Translations under genes and position numbers: made by a program
Source of the DNA: Candidatus Obscuribacterales bacterium
GTDB taxonomy: Bacteria; Cyanobacteriota; Vampirovibrionia; Obscuribacterales; Obscuribacteraceae
Direction of reading: 5' to 3'
Length of the DNA: 64,000 nucleotides
NCBI GenBank assembly: GCA_020634035.1
Contig: JACKCM010000001.1
Span: 124,001 to 188,000, forward strand
Notes under the pieces: model-generated
Databases searched by the model: none
Told to the model about the DNA's origin: nothing
What the model saw: only the letters and a program-made list of their open reading frames with translations
In this document: positions 9,335 through 18,403 of the stretch, piece by piece
Layout of the letters: the number at the start of each line of letters is the position of its first letter
Position numbering within the stretch: the first letter of the stretch is position 1

Positions 9335-9823
9335 ATGACTAAAGAGATCAAATCCCCTGGGGAATTGAACCTCAGACAGAACCCGATTGACGAACTATTT
9401 ACTAGCGAATGGATGGCAGCCATTGAAAGGCAGTATCAAGAAAGGCGGTGGGCCTATGTCCCGCTGGATACCGACGACAGTGAACAAATAAAACGGATAC
9501 TAACCTGCTTTATGCACAAGGGCTGGCATCCGGTGACAATTTTTCGTGAGGACAATCCTGCAGGCATCCTCTTCTTCGATGCTCTTGCTCAGCAGCTATT
9601 CATAGAGCACGACATTCCGGTTGTTCGCCAGCTCAATATAATCGCCAGCCTTACTAAAGCTCTCGAAACAACTTTTGCTTGCCACCACCAGCATCGCTAT
9701 TCGGTCTTTATTAAAAGGGTAGCGAAGACCGACCTGAGCGCAAGACTTTTCGAAATCTGGGACAGCAGAAGAGCAAGTCCCAGAATAGACCACCTATTAA
9801 AGGACCAGGAGAATCATCCATGA
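9335..9823 (+). CDS. Hypothetical protein, 162 aa
   Basis: Soluble protein of unknown function. The start at 9335 has TTGGAGAAT upstream; a longer frame from 9152 would run through the terminator hairpin and is rejected. The sequence alternates short helices and strands and contains a Cys/His-containing stretch (FACHHQHRY). Its stop codon overlaps the ATG of the SDR gene in an ATGA junction, so the two are translationally coupled and probably work together, which places it with acyl-CoA metabolism by context only. Confidence 0.75.
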   Translation: MTKEIKSPGELNLRQNPIDELFTSEWMAAIERQYQERRWAYVPLDTDDSEQIKRILTCFMHKGWHPVTIFREDNPAGILFFDALAQQLFIEHDIPVVRQLNIIASLTKALETTFACHHQHRYSVFIKRVAKTDLSARLFEIWDSRRASPRIDHLLKDQENHP

Positions 9824-10644
9824 AAAAGCTGAAGAACAAAGTCATCGTAATCACAGGCGGATCAAGAGGTATCGGTCTGGCGATTGCTCTTAGACTGGCG
9901 GCAGATGGCGCTAAAATAGCCATTCTTGCCAAAACAGACCAGTTGAATCCAAAACTACCGGGCACCATATTTACCGCCGCAAAGGCAATAGCAGAGGCAG
10001 GCGGCAAGCCCCTGCCTGTTAAGTGCGACATTCGAGACGAGAAACAAGTTGCCGACGCATTTGCCCAGGTCATCTGCGAGTTCGACGGTATTGATGTGCT
10101 CATAAACAATGCCAGCGCCATCAGTTTGACCGATACGACCAACACCGATATGAAAAGATTTGATCTGATGCAGGCAGTCAACGGCAGAGGCACCTATCTC
10201 TGCTCGAAACTGGCCATTCCCCATTTGCGCAATTCAAAAAATCCCCATATTCTGACACTCTCGCCGCCGCTCAATCTCAATCCACAGTGGTTCGGCTCGC
10301 ATCTGGCCTACACCATATCGAAATACACCATGAGCATGTGTACGCTCGGCCTGGCTAAAGAGCTGTCTTGCTGCGGTATAGCGGTCAACTCACTGTGGCC
10401 CGAATTCATAATCGATACGGCAGCCATCGCCAATATGCCGAACGGCGATGAAATGAAGAGGCACAGTCGCAAACCTGAGATTATGGCGGAAGCGGCCCAC
10501 TGGATTCTGCGCCAGAAAGCCTGTAAAGTAAGCGGCAACTTCTTCATCGACTCCGAAGTGCTAAAAAACAACGGTCAGGAGAACCTGTCATCCTACGCGG
10601 TGAATCCTGATTTGGAGTTAATAAGAGACATATTCCTGGACTGA
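9820..10644 (+). CDS. Short-chain dehydrogenase/reductase, HSDL2-like
   Basis: A 274-aa NAD(P)-dependent oxidoreductase. The Rossmann motif TGGSRGIG is near the N-terminus (about residues 12-19), the NNAS motif follows near residue 91, and the catalytic YxxxK is present as YTISK. The stretch SPPLNLNP before it is characteristic of the HSDL2/citronellol-dehydrogenase-like group, which is tied to lipid oxidation. Translationally coupled to the upstream gene and only 4 bases from the enoyl-CoA hydratase gene. Substrate is not determinable; a hydroxyacyl compound is a reasonable inference. Confidence 0.88.
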   Translation: MKKLKNKVIVITGGSRGIGLAIALRLAADGAKIAILAKTDQLNPKLPGTIFTAAKAIAEAGGKPLPVKCDIRDEKQVADAFAQVICEFDGIDVLINNASAISLTDTTNTDMKRFDLMQAVNGRGTYLCSKLAIPHLRNSKNPHILTLSPPLNLNPQWFGSHLAYTISKYTMSMCTLGLAKELSCCGIAVNSLWPEFIIDTAAIANMPNGDEMKRHSRKPEIMAEAAHWILRQKACKVSGNFFIDSEVLKNNGQENLSSYAVNPDLELIRDIFLD

Positions 10645-10648
10645 CGAT

Positions 10649-11494
10649 ATGAGGCGCACGAAGTACAAAATGACTGAGGGTTTCAAATTCAATACCAGGG
10701 GAAAAATCGCCCAGGTCATCCTGAATCGTCCGGACAAGAAGAACGCTCTTCTGCCGGACTTCTGGAAAGAGTTTCCCCGAAAGATAAAATCGATCTCGGA
10801 CGAAGGCAGTTGCCGGGCGATCATTCTGTCGGGAGAAGGGGCTGATTTCTGCGCAGGCATGGACCTTTCGGTATTTGCAGCCAATCCCAAACTGAATACA
10901 GATTCTACCTATCAGAGAGAGAGAATTTTCCATCTCATAGCCCTGATTCAAGATGCGATTTCGACCCTAGAGCGCTGTAGAGTACCTGTGATTGCCGCAA
11001 TTCAGGGCAGATGCCTGGGGGCTGGTCTCGACATAGTGTCGGCGTGCGATCTACGCTTCAGCACGGACACAGCCAGTTTTCGTATAGAAGAGACAAATGT
11101 GGGAATAATGGCCGACCTCGGCAGCCTTCAACGTCTGACCAAACTGATGCCCGAAGCGGTGGTCAAGGAAATGGCGTTCTCAGGCGAAACTCTCTCTGCC
11201 CAGCGTGCATTCGAGATAGGCTTTATAAATAAGGTCTATGACGATGCCGAAACGCTGGAAAAGGGAGTGTTCGAAACGGCGGAGCGAATAGCGGCTATGG
11301 CACCACTAGTGATATCGTCCTCAAAAAGATGTATCAACTATGCCAGAGATCACTCCACCGCGGATTCTCTGGAACAGGGAGCGCTCTTGCAATCAGCCAT
11401 TTTCGACCTTGCTGATGTGCAGAGATTTATGATGAGCCGAGCCGGCAAATGTGATGCCCCGGCAGATCTGCCGGAGTTAGATCAAGAGCTCTGA
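10649..11494 (+). CDS. Enoyl-CoA hydratase/isomerase family protein
   Basis: A crotonase-fold enzyme of 281 aa. It shows the N-terminal VILNRPDKKNAL block, the first oxyanion-hole region GADFCAGMDLS and the second, QGRCLGAGLDIVSACDLR. The sequence FRIEETNVGIMADLGSLQRL resembles dienoyl-CoA isomerases (ECH1 type), where an acidic residue in this region is catalytic, rather than a plain hydratase. The start is uncertain: ATG at 10649 or the next in-frame ATG at 10670, both with weak ribosome-binding sites. It belongs to the operon with the SDR gene and precedes an acyl-CoA dehydrogenase. Confidence 0.88.
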   Translation: MRRTKYKMTEGFKFNTRGKIAQVILNRPDKKNALLPDFWKEFPRKIKSISDEGSCRAIILSGEGADFCAGMDLSVFAANPKLNTDSTYQRERIFHLIALIQDAISTLERCRVPVIAAIQGRCLGAGLDIVSACDLRFSTDTASFRIEETNVGIMADLGSLQRLTKLMPEAVVKEMAFSGETLSAQRAFEIGFINKVYDDAETLEKGVFETAERIAAMAPLVISSSKRCINYARDHSTADSLEQGALLQSAIFDLADVQRFMMSRAGKCDAPADLPELDQEL

Positions 11495-11520
11495 TTGTCT
11501 TAAATCTCGAATAAAGAACC

Positions 11521-11560
11521 AGAAACCATCGGCATGCGGCCTTCGCCACCGGTGGTTTCT
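11521..11560 (+). terminator. Intrinsic terminator after enoyl-CoA hydratase gene
   Basis: A 12-bp stem (11521-11532 with 11549-11560, one G-T wobble) closes a 16-base loop and is followed by TTCATTC. It separates the SDR/hydratase unit from the acyl-CoA dehydrogenase gene, which starts 28 bases later. Confidence 0.65.
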
Positions 11561-11588
11561 TTCATTCAACAGAAACCAAAAATTCCTT

Positions 11589-13508
11589 ATGAATACCACG
11601 AACAACACTGAAAACGACAAAACTCTTGTCGAAGATATCCTGCTTCAAAGCGGCAAGAGTAAAGAAGAAGCCAGTTCGGTCGGCAAGGTAGAGGCAGCCG
11701 ACGAAAGCTTCGAAAACACCTTCGCCAGGGGATATCGAACCGAAGACAGCCCTATCCATCATGGAGTCTGGACAAACAAAACACCAGTATTCGAATTCGC
11801 CTGCATGACATCCCCCACAGCCGACAAAAGCTTTCACGGCCAGGCGGACGCAGCGGTGAACTTCGTCAAAAACGCAAAGTGGCTGTCGACACTTTTCGAT
11901 GAACGAGGCAAACTCACTGAAGAATCCATCCATACCCTCGGTCAATGTGGCTACTGGGGCATGCTGGTGCCGAAAGAATATGGCGGCGCTGATGCCACCA
12001 TTTTTGACTTCATGCGCGTCCTCACAAAAATGGGTAAAGAGGCCGACGCCAGCGTCGCCGGTCTGGCATCCATTCACCAGTGTATCGGTGCAGTGGATCC
12101 AATTACCCATTTCGGCAGCCCAGAGCTAAAAGAGCGCTACCTGCCGCTTCTTGCCCGGGGGACACCAACCTCGGGCTTCGCCCTGACCGAGCCTGCGGCC
12201 GGATCTGATCTGACCGCGATCCGCACCACCGCCAGGCTAGAAGGAGACCACTATGTCGTCACCGGCAAAAAAATGTTCATCTCGAACAGTTACTATGGGC
12301 GCATATTAGGCCTGGTGGTGATGCTGAATGGCAAGCCCTCGGTCATGATCGCCGAGCTTCCCGGTGAGGACACCGAAACATTCCGGCTGGAAAAATACAA
12401 AATCCATGCCCTGAAGCACCTCTACAACCATGCACTACACTTCGACAATTTCGTAATTCCGAAAGAGAATCTGATCGAAGTACCCTATGGTGACGGACTG
12501 ACCATCGCCTATCATGGACTGAACCGTGGACGTATAGCCATTGCAGCCAATGCCACCGGCATGATGTCCTATCTACTGAGCAACATCATCAGATGGGCCG
12601 ATTACCGCAAAACCTATGGACAGCCGATTAAAGAAAGAGAGCTGGTTAAAGCGAGAGTAGCAAGAGCAGCAGGACTGATTGTCGAAACCGAAGCCTTGAG
12701 AGATTGGACATCCTCCCTTCTCGACCAGGGACATCGTGGTGAGCTGGAGTGCATGATGGCAAAAATCCGGGGCTCGACCAATCTAGCCGATCTGGCCCTG
12801 TCCATCGGTCTGAAAACCCACGGAGGCAGAACCTTCCTGGATGGCAATCCGGTGGGCGACGACCTGTACGACATCCTTGCTCCCACCATCTATGAAGGCG
12901 AAAACGATGTCCTGAAACTGGCTTTCTTCAAAACCCTGGTAAAAAGTTTCGGACTGGATTATCTAAAACCTATGCTCGACGCCCAGAAGAAAGCATCAAT
13001 AGATCCGCGCCAATTCAAAGCCTGGCGTCCTGATCATCTGTTTGCCGTGAGGAAACCGGCGATAGAGCTGGCCGCCTGGGTACTCGACACCGAAGCCACC
13101 TTCGATAACGCAACCTCCCACGCCACCTTGCATCCCTCCATGGGTAAATATGTGGACTTCGCCATGGCGAAACTGCTTTCGATGCGCAAGCTGATCTACC
13201 GAGCTGTTCTGAAATACCAGCACAAGCTTGCGGATCATCAAATGTTCATCACCGAAGAGATTTCTTCCCCGGTGCAAGACCTGATCACTATTCTGGTTCT
13301 CACTCAACATGCCTCAGAAAATAGCGGCGACGAGGTCACCCTGAAAGCTGCCGATCTGAGAATACGAGAGCTCGTTAACAGATTGAGCGGCAAGAGACCA
13401 TGCCCCAGATTCAGAAAGGACGCAAACAGACTTGCTGACGCCGTCTATGCCGGGAAGTTCAAGCAAATCGACGGAGCTTTCAATTTGCCGATTCAAAGAC
13501 GTTACTGA
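11589..13508 (+). CDS. Acyl-CoA dehydrogenase, long form
   Basis: A 639-aa FAD enzyme that introduces the alpha-beta double bond in acyl-CoA in the first step of beta-oxidation. Family signatures are the substrate/FAD block ALTEPAAGSDLTAIRTTA, an arginine-rich helix near GLNRGRIAIA, and the C-terminal YEGENDVLK block, which retains the catalytic glutamate. It is longer than classical 380-aa enzymes because of an N-terminal extension of about 90 residues and a C-terminal helical region of over 100, as in VLCAD/ACAD9-like proteins that associate with membranes. A terminator precedes it, so it may have its own promoter. Confidence 0.92.
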   Translation: MNTTNNTENDKTLVEDILLQSGKSKEEASSVGKVEAADESFENTFARGYRTEDSPIHHGVWTNKTPVFEFACMTSPTADKSFHGQADAAVNFVKNAKWLSTLFDERGKLTEESIHTLGQCGYWGMLVPKEYGGADATIFDFMRVLTKMGKEADASVAGLASIHQCIGAVDPITHFGSPELKERYLPLLARGTPTSGFALTEPAAGSDLTAIRTTARLEGDHYVVTGKKMFISNSYYGRILGLVVMLNGKPSVMIAELPGEDTETFRLEKYKIHALKHLYNHALHFDNFVIPKENLIEVPYGDGLTIAYHGLNRGRIAIAANATGMMSYLLSNIIRWADYRKTYGQPIKERELVKARVARAAGLIVETEALRDWTSSLLDQGHRGELECMMAKIRGSTNLADLALSIGLKTHGGRTFLDGNPVGDDLYDILAPTIYEGENDVLKLAFFKTLVKSFGLDYLKPMLDAQKKASIDPRQFKAWRPDHLFAVRKPAIELAAWVLDTEATFDNATSHATLHPSMGKYVDFAMAKLLSMRKLIYRAVLKYQHKLADHQMFITEEISSPVQDLITILVLTQHASENSGDEVTLKAADLRIRELVNRLSGKRPCPRFRKDANRLADAVYAGKFKQIDGAFNLPIQRRY

Positions 13509-13548
13509 TTCTCTCTCCAAACTAGACCTCTGGTCCAGGAGCAATCCG

Positions 13549-13779
13549 ATGAACATTCTCATTCCATTATTACTCGTAATCGCCGGCTTCATAGCCACTT
13601 TATTGCTCGATAAATCCGCCAGAAAGTACATTGCCCTCGTAGCAGCAATTCTCTCGTTGCTAGAGCCCCTGATCACAACGACTTTTCCGGGCCTCGGTTT
13701 CGACCTGCTTCTTTTGCTCTGGCCCCTTCTCGGTGGAACGCTCATGTGGCTTCTAACCCTCTATCTCTGCAGGAGCTGA
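13549..13779 (+). CDS. Small hydrophobic membrane protein, 76 aa
   Basis: Three hydrophobic segments occupy almost the entire length. The ATG at 13549 has CCAGGAGC as ribosome-binding site; a longer frame from 13432 overlaps the dehydrogenase gene and is not needed. No family is recognised. It lies 40 bases after the dehydrogenase stop, before a strong terminator, so it is probably the last gene of that unit. Confidence 0.7.
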   Translation: MNILIPLLLVIAGFIATLLLDKSARKYIALVAAILSLLEPLITTTFPGLGFDLLLLLWPLLGGTLMWLLTLYLCRS

Positions 13780-13799
13780 AAGCAGGGTTAGAGTTTCGA

Positions 13800-13836
13800 G
13801 AAACAAGCAGGTTTGAATCACTTACCTGCTTGTTTC
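13800..13836 (+). terminator. Intrinsic terminator
   Basis: A perfect 13-bp stem (GAAACAAGCAGGT at 13800-13812, ACCTGCTTGTTTC at 13824-13836) with an 11-base loop, followed by AATTCG. It closes the acyl-CoA dehydrogenase unit. Confidence 0.8.
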
Positions 13837-13946
13837 AATTCGAATCCTGGCTAAGTTGCCTGTCGTCATCAAGAATGCTAATTTGAAACTTGTATCTAGA
13901 AACTTTCCCGAGCAGGTGATCAACCATAAGAATTCGGATAGCCGTG

Positions 13947-14525
13947 ATGGCTATGCTAGCGATAACCCAGAACCCTCTTACGGCGGCCGCAGCATCAGCC
14001 TCAACCTATAAGATAATCAGCTCGAAATCAAAAATCGAATTCACCGTTATGCGTGGTCAAAACATCGGTGCCCGGGGAAGCTTCAGCGGCATATCCGGCT
14101 CAATCAAGTTTGATAAGGCCAAGCCTGCTCTCGGCAATGTAACCGCGAAGATTCCGATTACCAGCCTGGATAGCGGAGTGGCTGTCCGCGACAACGATCT
14201 GATCGGACCTAAGTACTTCGACTGCCAAAAATTTCCCTCGGCAACATTCCAGTCTAAGAAATTGAAAGTTTTAAAAAGCGGAAAACTGCTTTTGGAAGGC
14301 AATCTTTCTCTGCACGGCTTCAATAAGCCGGTGCAGATATTTATGAATCAGCCACCAAAACTAGTGCTTTCAAAAAAAGGCGGTCCTCGATTTTTGAATG
14401 CTTCGGGAACTTCCAGCCTCGACCATTCGGATTTCGGGCTCAGCCTGCTTCCGCTGCATCCCGATGGGGCAGTCAGAATCAATCCCAAAATCGCGCTCAA
14501 GATCACTATCGTGGCCACTGAATAG
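13947..14525 (+). CDS. YceI-family exported lipid/isoprenoid-binding protein
   Basis: A YceI beta-barrel (lipocalin-like fold that binds polyisoprenoids or other amphiphiles). The domain begins near YKIISSKSKIEFTV and runs to the C-terminus, with the usual GSFSGISGSIKFD and LSLHGFNKPV strands. The hydrophobic stretch up to AAAASA is a signal peptide, but from the ATG at 13947 (or GTG at 13944) it lacks the usual basic n-region. Upstream codons in frame would supply Ile-Arg-Ile-Arg-Ile-Ala-Val, with an AGGTGAT site before an ATA codon at 13926; the frame opens after a TGA at 13917. A non-standard start codon is therefore possible. Export to the periplasm is likely. Confidence 0.85.
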   Translation: MAMLAITQNPLTAAAASASTYKIISSKSKIEFTVMRGQNIGARGSFSGISGSIKFDKAKPALGNVTAKIPITSLDSGVAVRDNDLIGPKYFDCQKFPSATFQSKKLKVLKSGKLLLEGNLSLHGFNKPVQIFMNQPPKLVLSKKGGPRFLNASGTSSLDHSDFGLSLLPLHPDGAVRINPKIALKITIVATE

Positions 14526-14563
14526 CAAAGCTTGACCTGGACTTTTTTTAAAGCCGACGTTCT

Positions 14564-14578
14564 ACTATTTTGCCTAGT
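14564..14578. repeat. ACTAT-N5-ATAGT repeat, copy 1 (right arm CTAGT)
   Basis: ACTAT-TTTGC-CTAGT. It lies between the convergent YceI gene and the minus-strand 120-aa gene, about 15 bases after a T7 run. One mismatch to the consensus. Confidence 0.5.
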
Positions 14579-14657
14579 ATCTTTTGCACAAGGACTTAGC
14601 GCCGGGAAAGCTTCAGTTGATCTAACAGCTAAAGTTTCCCGGTCTTACCGATTTTTC

Positions 14658-15020
14658 TCAACAACATTCTGCCTCCTTTTGGGCTCTCAACCAGTTCATG
14701 ATTCGGGCAACATAAGTAGCAAAAGCGATCTCGACATCCAACCTGATAATCACATCCCTCACCATAGAAGCAAGGAAGAAATCACAATAGTCGTCTACAG
14801 AGCCTTCATTCTCACCACTAACTCGCACTTCTATATCGAATCCATTGATGGTTGCATCGGGCAAGGGATAAGGACCAGATCCTTCAAAAATCCTTGTCCT
14901 TTCTTGTTTTTTTACCTCTATCTGTACTGCTGCTTTGCCGGCTGCGCTGGCAATAGTTTTTTCCAGATAAGCTTCATTGTGCCGGATTATAAAACCCAGC
15001 TTGATAGTTCTAGTTTTCAT
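14658..15020 (-). CDS. Hypothetical protein, 120 aa
   Basis: Soluble protein of unknown function starting at an ATG at 15020 preceded by GTGGTGATC; a longer frame starts at 15125 but its extra residues look non-coding. The product begins MKTRTIKLGFIIRHNEAYLEKTI and later has alternating strand-like and helical parts with no motif I know. It is convergent with the YceI gene and monocistronic. The opposite-strand frame at 14532-15035 is taken as its shadow. Confidence 0.55.
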   Translation of the reverse strand: MKTRTIKLGFIIRHNEAYLEKTIASAAGKAAVQIEVKKQERTRIFEGSGPYPLPDATINGFDIEVRVSGENEGSVDDYCDFFLASMVRDVIIRLDVEIAFATYVARIMNWLRAQKEAECC

Positions 15021-15174
15021 GACGATCACCACTAATCTAGTGTGACTACCAGAGTCGGCTATCCATAGCAACCCGGGCATTTTAAATAGACTATGCTTCC
15101 ATGATAGTCGCGAAATTTCCGGCAATAGATCTTGTTTTCAGTGTGCTCCAGCTATTGCCGCCGCCAAAGCTCTT

Positions 15175-15684
15175 TCATGACTGCTGAAAGAAAGAGACTC
15201 TCAGCTCTTCTGCTTCATGGTCTATCTCCTCGACACAGATCTCGACAAGATCTCCTGATCTGAGGCTACGAATATATGCTTCTCTCCCTTCTTTGCTGTC
15301 ACCGGTGCATTTGGTTACATGCAAAAGTCCTGAGACATGCCATTGCGGCAATACCACGAAAGCACCATACTCTTTTACATTGGATACGACACCGCTCAAG
15401 ACTTCTCCCAGGGGTAGCTGGCTGTAGGCAATGTCATCGAAGATGGCCTTCTCGCTCACTTCAATTCGACGTCCACCGTTTTCTACTTCGATAACTTCAG
15501 TCATCAATTCATCGCCGGCCTGTATCTCCTCGTAGCGCTGTTCGCGCAAGTTGCGGTTGTTGCCGCGCAGATTACTTCTGTGCAGCAATGCGTCTTTACC
15601 AGCTCCGACGTCGATAAAAATTCCGAAAGCGGTTTTGGAGACAACCACACCTGTACAGATTTCACCTGCTTCTACTTTTCTCAT
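15175..15684 (-). CDS. S1 RNA-binding domain protein, two tandem S1 repeats
   Basis: A 169-aa protein made of two S1 (OB-fold) domains, roughly residues 5-75 and 85-160. The first has the classical GVVVSKTAFGIFIDVGAGKDALLH core and the second GVVSNVKEYGAFVVLP followed by GLLHVTK. Such proteins bind single-stranded RNA or the ribosome. I chose the ATG at 15684 because CGGAGAA lies just before it; the frame extends upstream to 15762 without support. No catalytic domain is attached. It could act in translation or RNA turnover; which one cannot be told. Confidence 0.85.
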   Translation of the reverse strand: MRKVEAGEICTGVVVSKTAFGIFIDVGAGKDALLHRSNLRGNNRNLREQRYEEIQAGDELMTEVIEVENGGRRIEVSEKAIFDDIAYSQLPLGEVLSGVVSNVKEYGAFVVLPQWHVSGLLHVTKCTGDSKEGREAYIRSLRSGDLVEICVEEIDHEAEELRVSFFQQS

Positions 15685-16222
15685 TTCGATTCTCCGAATA
15701 ATTGATTTAAAAAATGCTCTCGTCGCCGCCACTGAAACAGTCCAGGCAGGCGCTTTCCACAAAGTAAGATCCCCTTTCCGGCAGAATGCAGGGAAAGGTC
15801 GATTCGATATAGTTCAATCAGCTTGGGCTAAATGGTTCTAGTCGCTCACAAATGCGGTAAACGAAAGCAATAACTTTTGATATCAAAAGCTAGGTAAAAC
15901 AGACAACGGCAGCGCTGCCACTTTTGCAGCTCCCTGCAATCGCCTTCAATAGCCAAAATGCAGCTCAGAAAAGCAATAATGAGAATTCTTCAAAGTTGGT
16001 CCGGGAACGATTCTCGTTTTAGCGAGATTAATTCGATCAACAAAAGCTGGCCGGGACTTTTACTGTCCCTCAAAAACTGGTGAAAATCGGCCTGCCTGTT
16101 TCAATTTACACTATTTGATATAGTACCTTGGAGAAAGAGAAAAAAGGAAAAAATAGCAGCGCTGAAAGTCCAGCACAATCCCTGCGCCGGACCGATCATC
16201 AATATTCTAGAAGCACTTCCCA
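15685..16222. other. Intergenic region with structured elements, no gene supported
   Basis: This 538-bp stretch holds a 12-base palindrome GGCAGCGCTGCC at 15908-15919, a GGGAC/GTCCC hairpin at 16053-16069 and the 15-bp repeat at 16110-16124. It must contain the promoter of the S1-domain gene. No reading frame with a ribosome-binding site was found. Confidence 0.5.
16110..16124. repeat. ACTAT-N5-ATAGT repeat, copy 2 (perfect)
   Basis: ACTAT-TTGAT-ATAGT, 40 bases after a small hairpin and about 100 bases beyond the 3' end of the minus-strand 44-aa gene. Confidence 0.6.
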
Positions 16223-16357
16223 TTAGCCCGCTTTTCGTCTCCATTCGCCATATACGGTCAAAATCCTTAAGAGGAAAAGACCTGCATAGGCGGCAAATCC
16301 GAAGAGGGTGAGGTAAAGAAGCAGTTTCTTGTTTTGTTTTGTAGTTTCAGTTTTCAT
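16223..16357 (-). CDS. Small single-TM membrane protein, 44 aa
   Basis: The ATG at 16357 is preceded by TTTCGGAGAACTGAA, nearly the same leader as that of the S1-domain gene, which supports it. The product has a polar, Lys-rich N-terminus (MKTETTKQNKK), one strongly hydrophobic helix (about residues 12-32) and a basic tail. Function unknown; probably in an operon with the membrane protein at 16405-16737. Confidence 0.55.
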   Translation of the reverse strand: MKTETTKQNKKLLLYLTLFGFAAYAGLFLLRILTVYGEWRRKAG

Positions 16358-16404
16358 TTCAGTTCTCCGAAAAGAGAACCTTCCCTGGTCCTGTAATTGA
16401 TTGA

Positions 16405-16737
16405 TCAAAAATTGTTACTCAGTCTCAAGCGACGGCGTTCTAAATTCAAGCGCCAGAAGCGTCTCGCCATCAGGCCCAGACCAATGGGAGCAACAAAACA
16501 AAATGCAGCGACCACATCGGTGTTCACCGGCAGGTACATCTCCACCAATAGAGGGGATGCAGCCAGAGGAAAACCAATCAGGTTCTTGATCTGGTTGGGT
16601 ACAAAACGCGCCAACCAGAAAGAGACAAAAGCAATCGCAGCACAAATAAAGTATATCGAGCACATCTCATTCACCACTGGGTAGTCGAAAAATTCGGCTC
16701 CATCCAGGCAAAATTCCATAATGGTGTCAGTTCGCAT
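16405..16737 (-). CDS. Small membrane protein, up to 110 aa
   Basis: Hydrophobic segments lie around residues 25-45, 53-70 and 74-92, ending in a very basic tail. The start is uncertain: 16737, 16719 or an internal ATG at 16665 whose upstream bases (GGTGAATGAG) look more like a ribosome-binding site. No family recognised. The next gene on the strand starts 48 bases after its stop. Confidence 0.5.
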   Translation of the reverse strand: MRTDTIMEFCLDGAEFFDYPVVNEMCSIYFICAAIAFVSFWLARFVPNQIKNLIGFPLAASPLLVEMYLPVNTDVVAAFCFVAPIGLGLMARRFWRLNLERRRLRLSNNF

Positions 16738-17094
16738 CCGGCATCAACCGGAGATAGAATTGCATAAATCGTGCAAGAGCAAAGTAATTGAGAGTATTTG
16801 CCTGTTTCCCAATTTCTAAAACGAAAAGACTCCTCACTATTAGCAAAAAATATCAACAGGATCCAAGTGATTAAATTTGTTGTCGAGCCTGCCCGGTCCA
16901 AATAAGCACACCCAAAACCCTTGCCAGCATGCCATTCTAAAGACCACAAAACTCGAACTCCATTCACTTTTGAAAACAATTCCCCGTGATTTCAAATCGT
17001 AATATCACCGCTTTTAAAGCTGGCCAGCTTCGCACAGGCAGTTAATCTGACCCGGTCGCCGGTACAATGAAAGAAGCAGCAGAATTGCAGGTAA
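16738..17094. other. Intergenic region, nothing supported
   Basis: This 357-bp divergent gap lies between the small membrane protein and the 318-aa gene. A 102-codon minus frame (16671-16979) has no ribosome-binding site and an implausible composition. No repeats or strong hairpins were noticed. Confidence 0.5.
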
Positions 17095-18051
17095 GTGATT
17101 GTGACGAATGACGAGCCAAAACCAGAAACCCAGACCGAACCTTGCCGAGCCGGCAACGGCTCCGGCGGAAGTCCCACAACCATCGGCACCGACGGACCCG
17201 GCGATGATGGAGACTCAGATCTTTTTAGCTGGCCCATACCCGACCTTGTATTTGTCCAGATCGACGCTTATCTTCAATCTGATCAAAGCCCAGATGCTTC
17301 CATGGTTGATCCTCTCTCGAAGGTAATCGCCGACCTCAATGCTCAAAAGGCAAACATTGCCCTGGTGACCACCGGCAAAGAAAAAGAGCTCCGACATTAT
17401 CTGGGCGCTTCACTGAGCGGCGACTCAACCTACGAAACCCTGGTGGCTCTCCTGGATAGTGCCTTCCACTGTTCCCCAAAAAATAGTGGGCCAATAGAGG
17501 CAAATCAGCTGGTTTCAAAAGTAGTTCGACCGCTTTTAAAATCGAGCGGCATGCTAGCCGGTCTGCCATCGCTTTCGAGAGAGAAAAACAGAAAGCGCCC
17601 CAGCCCCCTTTCTGATATCGAGTTCGGCATGATAGTCCTGGCGATACCGATTCCGGATCAAAAGCTCGCCGATGAGAATTATGCCGTCGAAGAGACCATT
17701 CAAAAATCATTCGAAACTGTTAGCGCTATTTCTGAACGAAAAGAATCGCTGGTGACAGAGAGGCTGGAGTACATGGAAAAAGTTCGAAAGTGCATGCTCA
17801 CCGGAGGCTGGCTTACAGGTCATTATTATTTCGCCCCTGAGCAAACCCAATTCGACAATCTGGAATCGAATCTAAGAGCCCTGACCGGGGTTCCCTGCGA
17901 AGCAGAAAACCGAGTTCTGGAGCCTCATATCAACAGCTTCGGACTGCTCAGAAACAAGCGCTCTAACGAACAAGTCCACAATTTGAATTTATTAGAGTAC
18001 CGATATCTCTACCCGCTCGATTCTTGTTCGCTGGCGAACTACCTTGTTTGA
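17095..18051 (+). CDS. Hypothetical protein, 318 aa
   Basis: Soluble protein of unknown function. The start is probably the GTG at 17095 (leader TTGCAGGTAA). The first 45 residues are low-complexity (Gly, Pro, Thr, Asp), after which the sequence looks folded, with a helix-rich middle (YAVEETIQKSFETVSAISERK) and a C-terminal half without motifs. A segment near residues 48-60 (PDLVFVQID) and 85-95 (ANIALVTTG) resembles alternating beta-alpha structure. It is monocistronic and precedes the GC-rich block. Confidence 0.7.
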   Translation: MIVTNDEPKPETQTEPCRAGNGSGGSPTTIGTDGPGDDGDSDLFSWPIPDLVFVQIDAYLQSDQSPDASMVDPLSKVIADLNAQKANIALVTTGKEKELRHYLGASLSGDSTYETLVALLDSAFHCSPKNSGPIEANQLVSKVVRPLLKSSGMLAGLPSLSREKNRKRPSPLSDIEFGMIVLAIPIPDQKLADENYAVEETIQKSFETVSAISERKESLVTERLEYMEKVRKCMLTGGWLTGHYYFAPEQTQFDNLESNLRALTGVPCEAENRVLEPHINSFGLLRNKRSNEQVHNLNLLEYRYLYPLDSCSLANYLV

Positions 18052-18403
18052 AGAGCATCGTTTTCGTTACAGCATTTTTTATAAAAACCGCCTAAGCATC
18101 CACTATCAAAAGACTGGCAATACTTTAGAGACAGGCACCACTGACGAGAACCGTAAAGCTCGTAAGCTACGCTAACCAACTCTTCTAAAGTTTTAAATAC
18201 GATTAGGAAAAGTTACTGCGCGTCAGAACCAGTAAAGTATAACCTGGAGTCCTATCTCTGACTTTGATTTTCCCGCGGAGTTTCTGAGCTATCCCCTGTT
18301 AGCGTTCTGAATAACCTGTTCCCAGGCATCGCACCGCAATCTCGGTCGCTCGGGAAATTCCGCCCTTCGTCTTCCAACTTACTAGACCCTGGAGATAAAC
18401 TCT
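18052..18403. other. Intergenic region upstream of GC-rich block
   Basis: This 352-bp gap has no gene. Base composition changes from A/T-rich to G/C-rich across it, marking the left edge of the compositional block that begins with the Nudix gene. It must hold that gene's promoter, which I could not place with confidence. Confidence 0.5.

Noticed and set aside
13837..13860. tRNA-like TTCGAATCC after the terminator
   Set aside because: No acceptor stem, D-arm or anticodon arm can be drawn around it.
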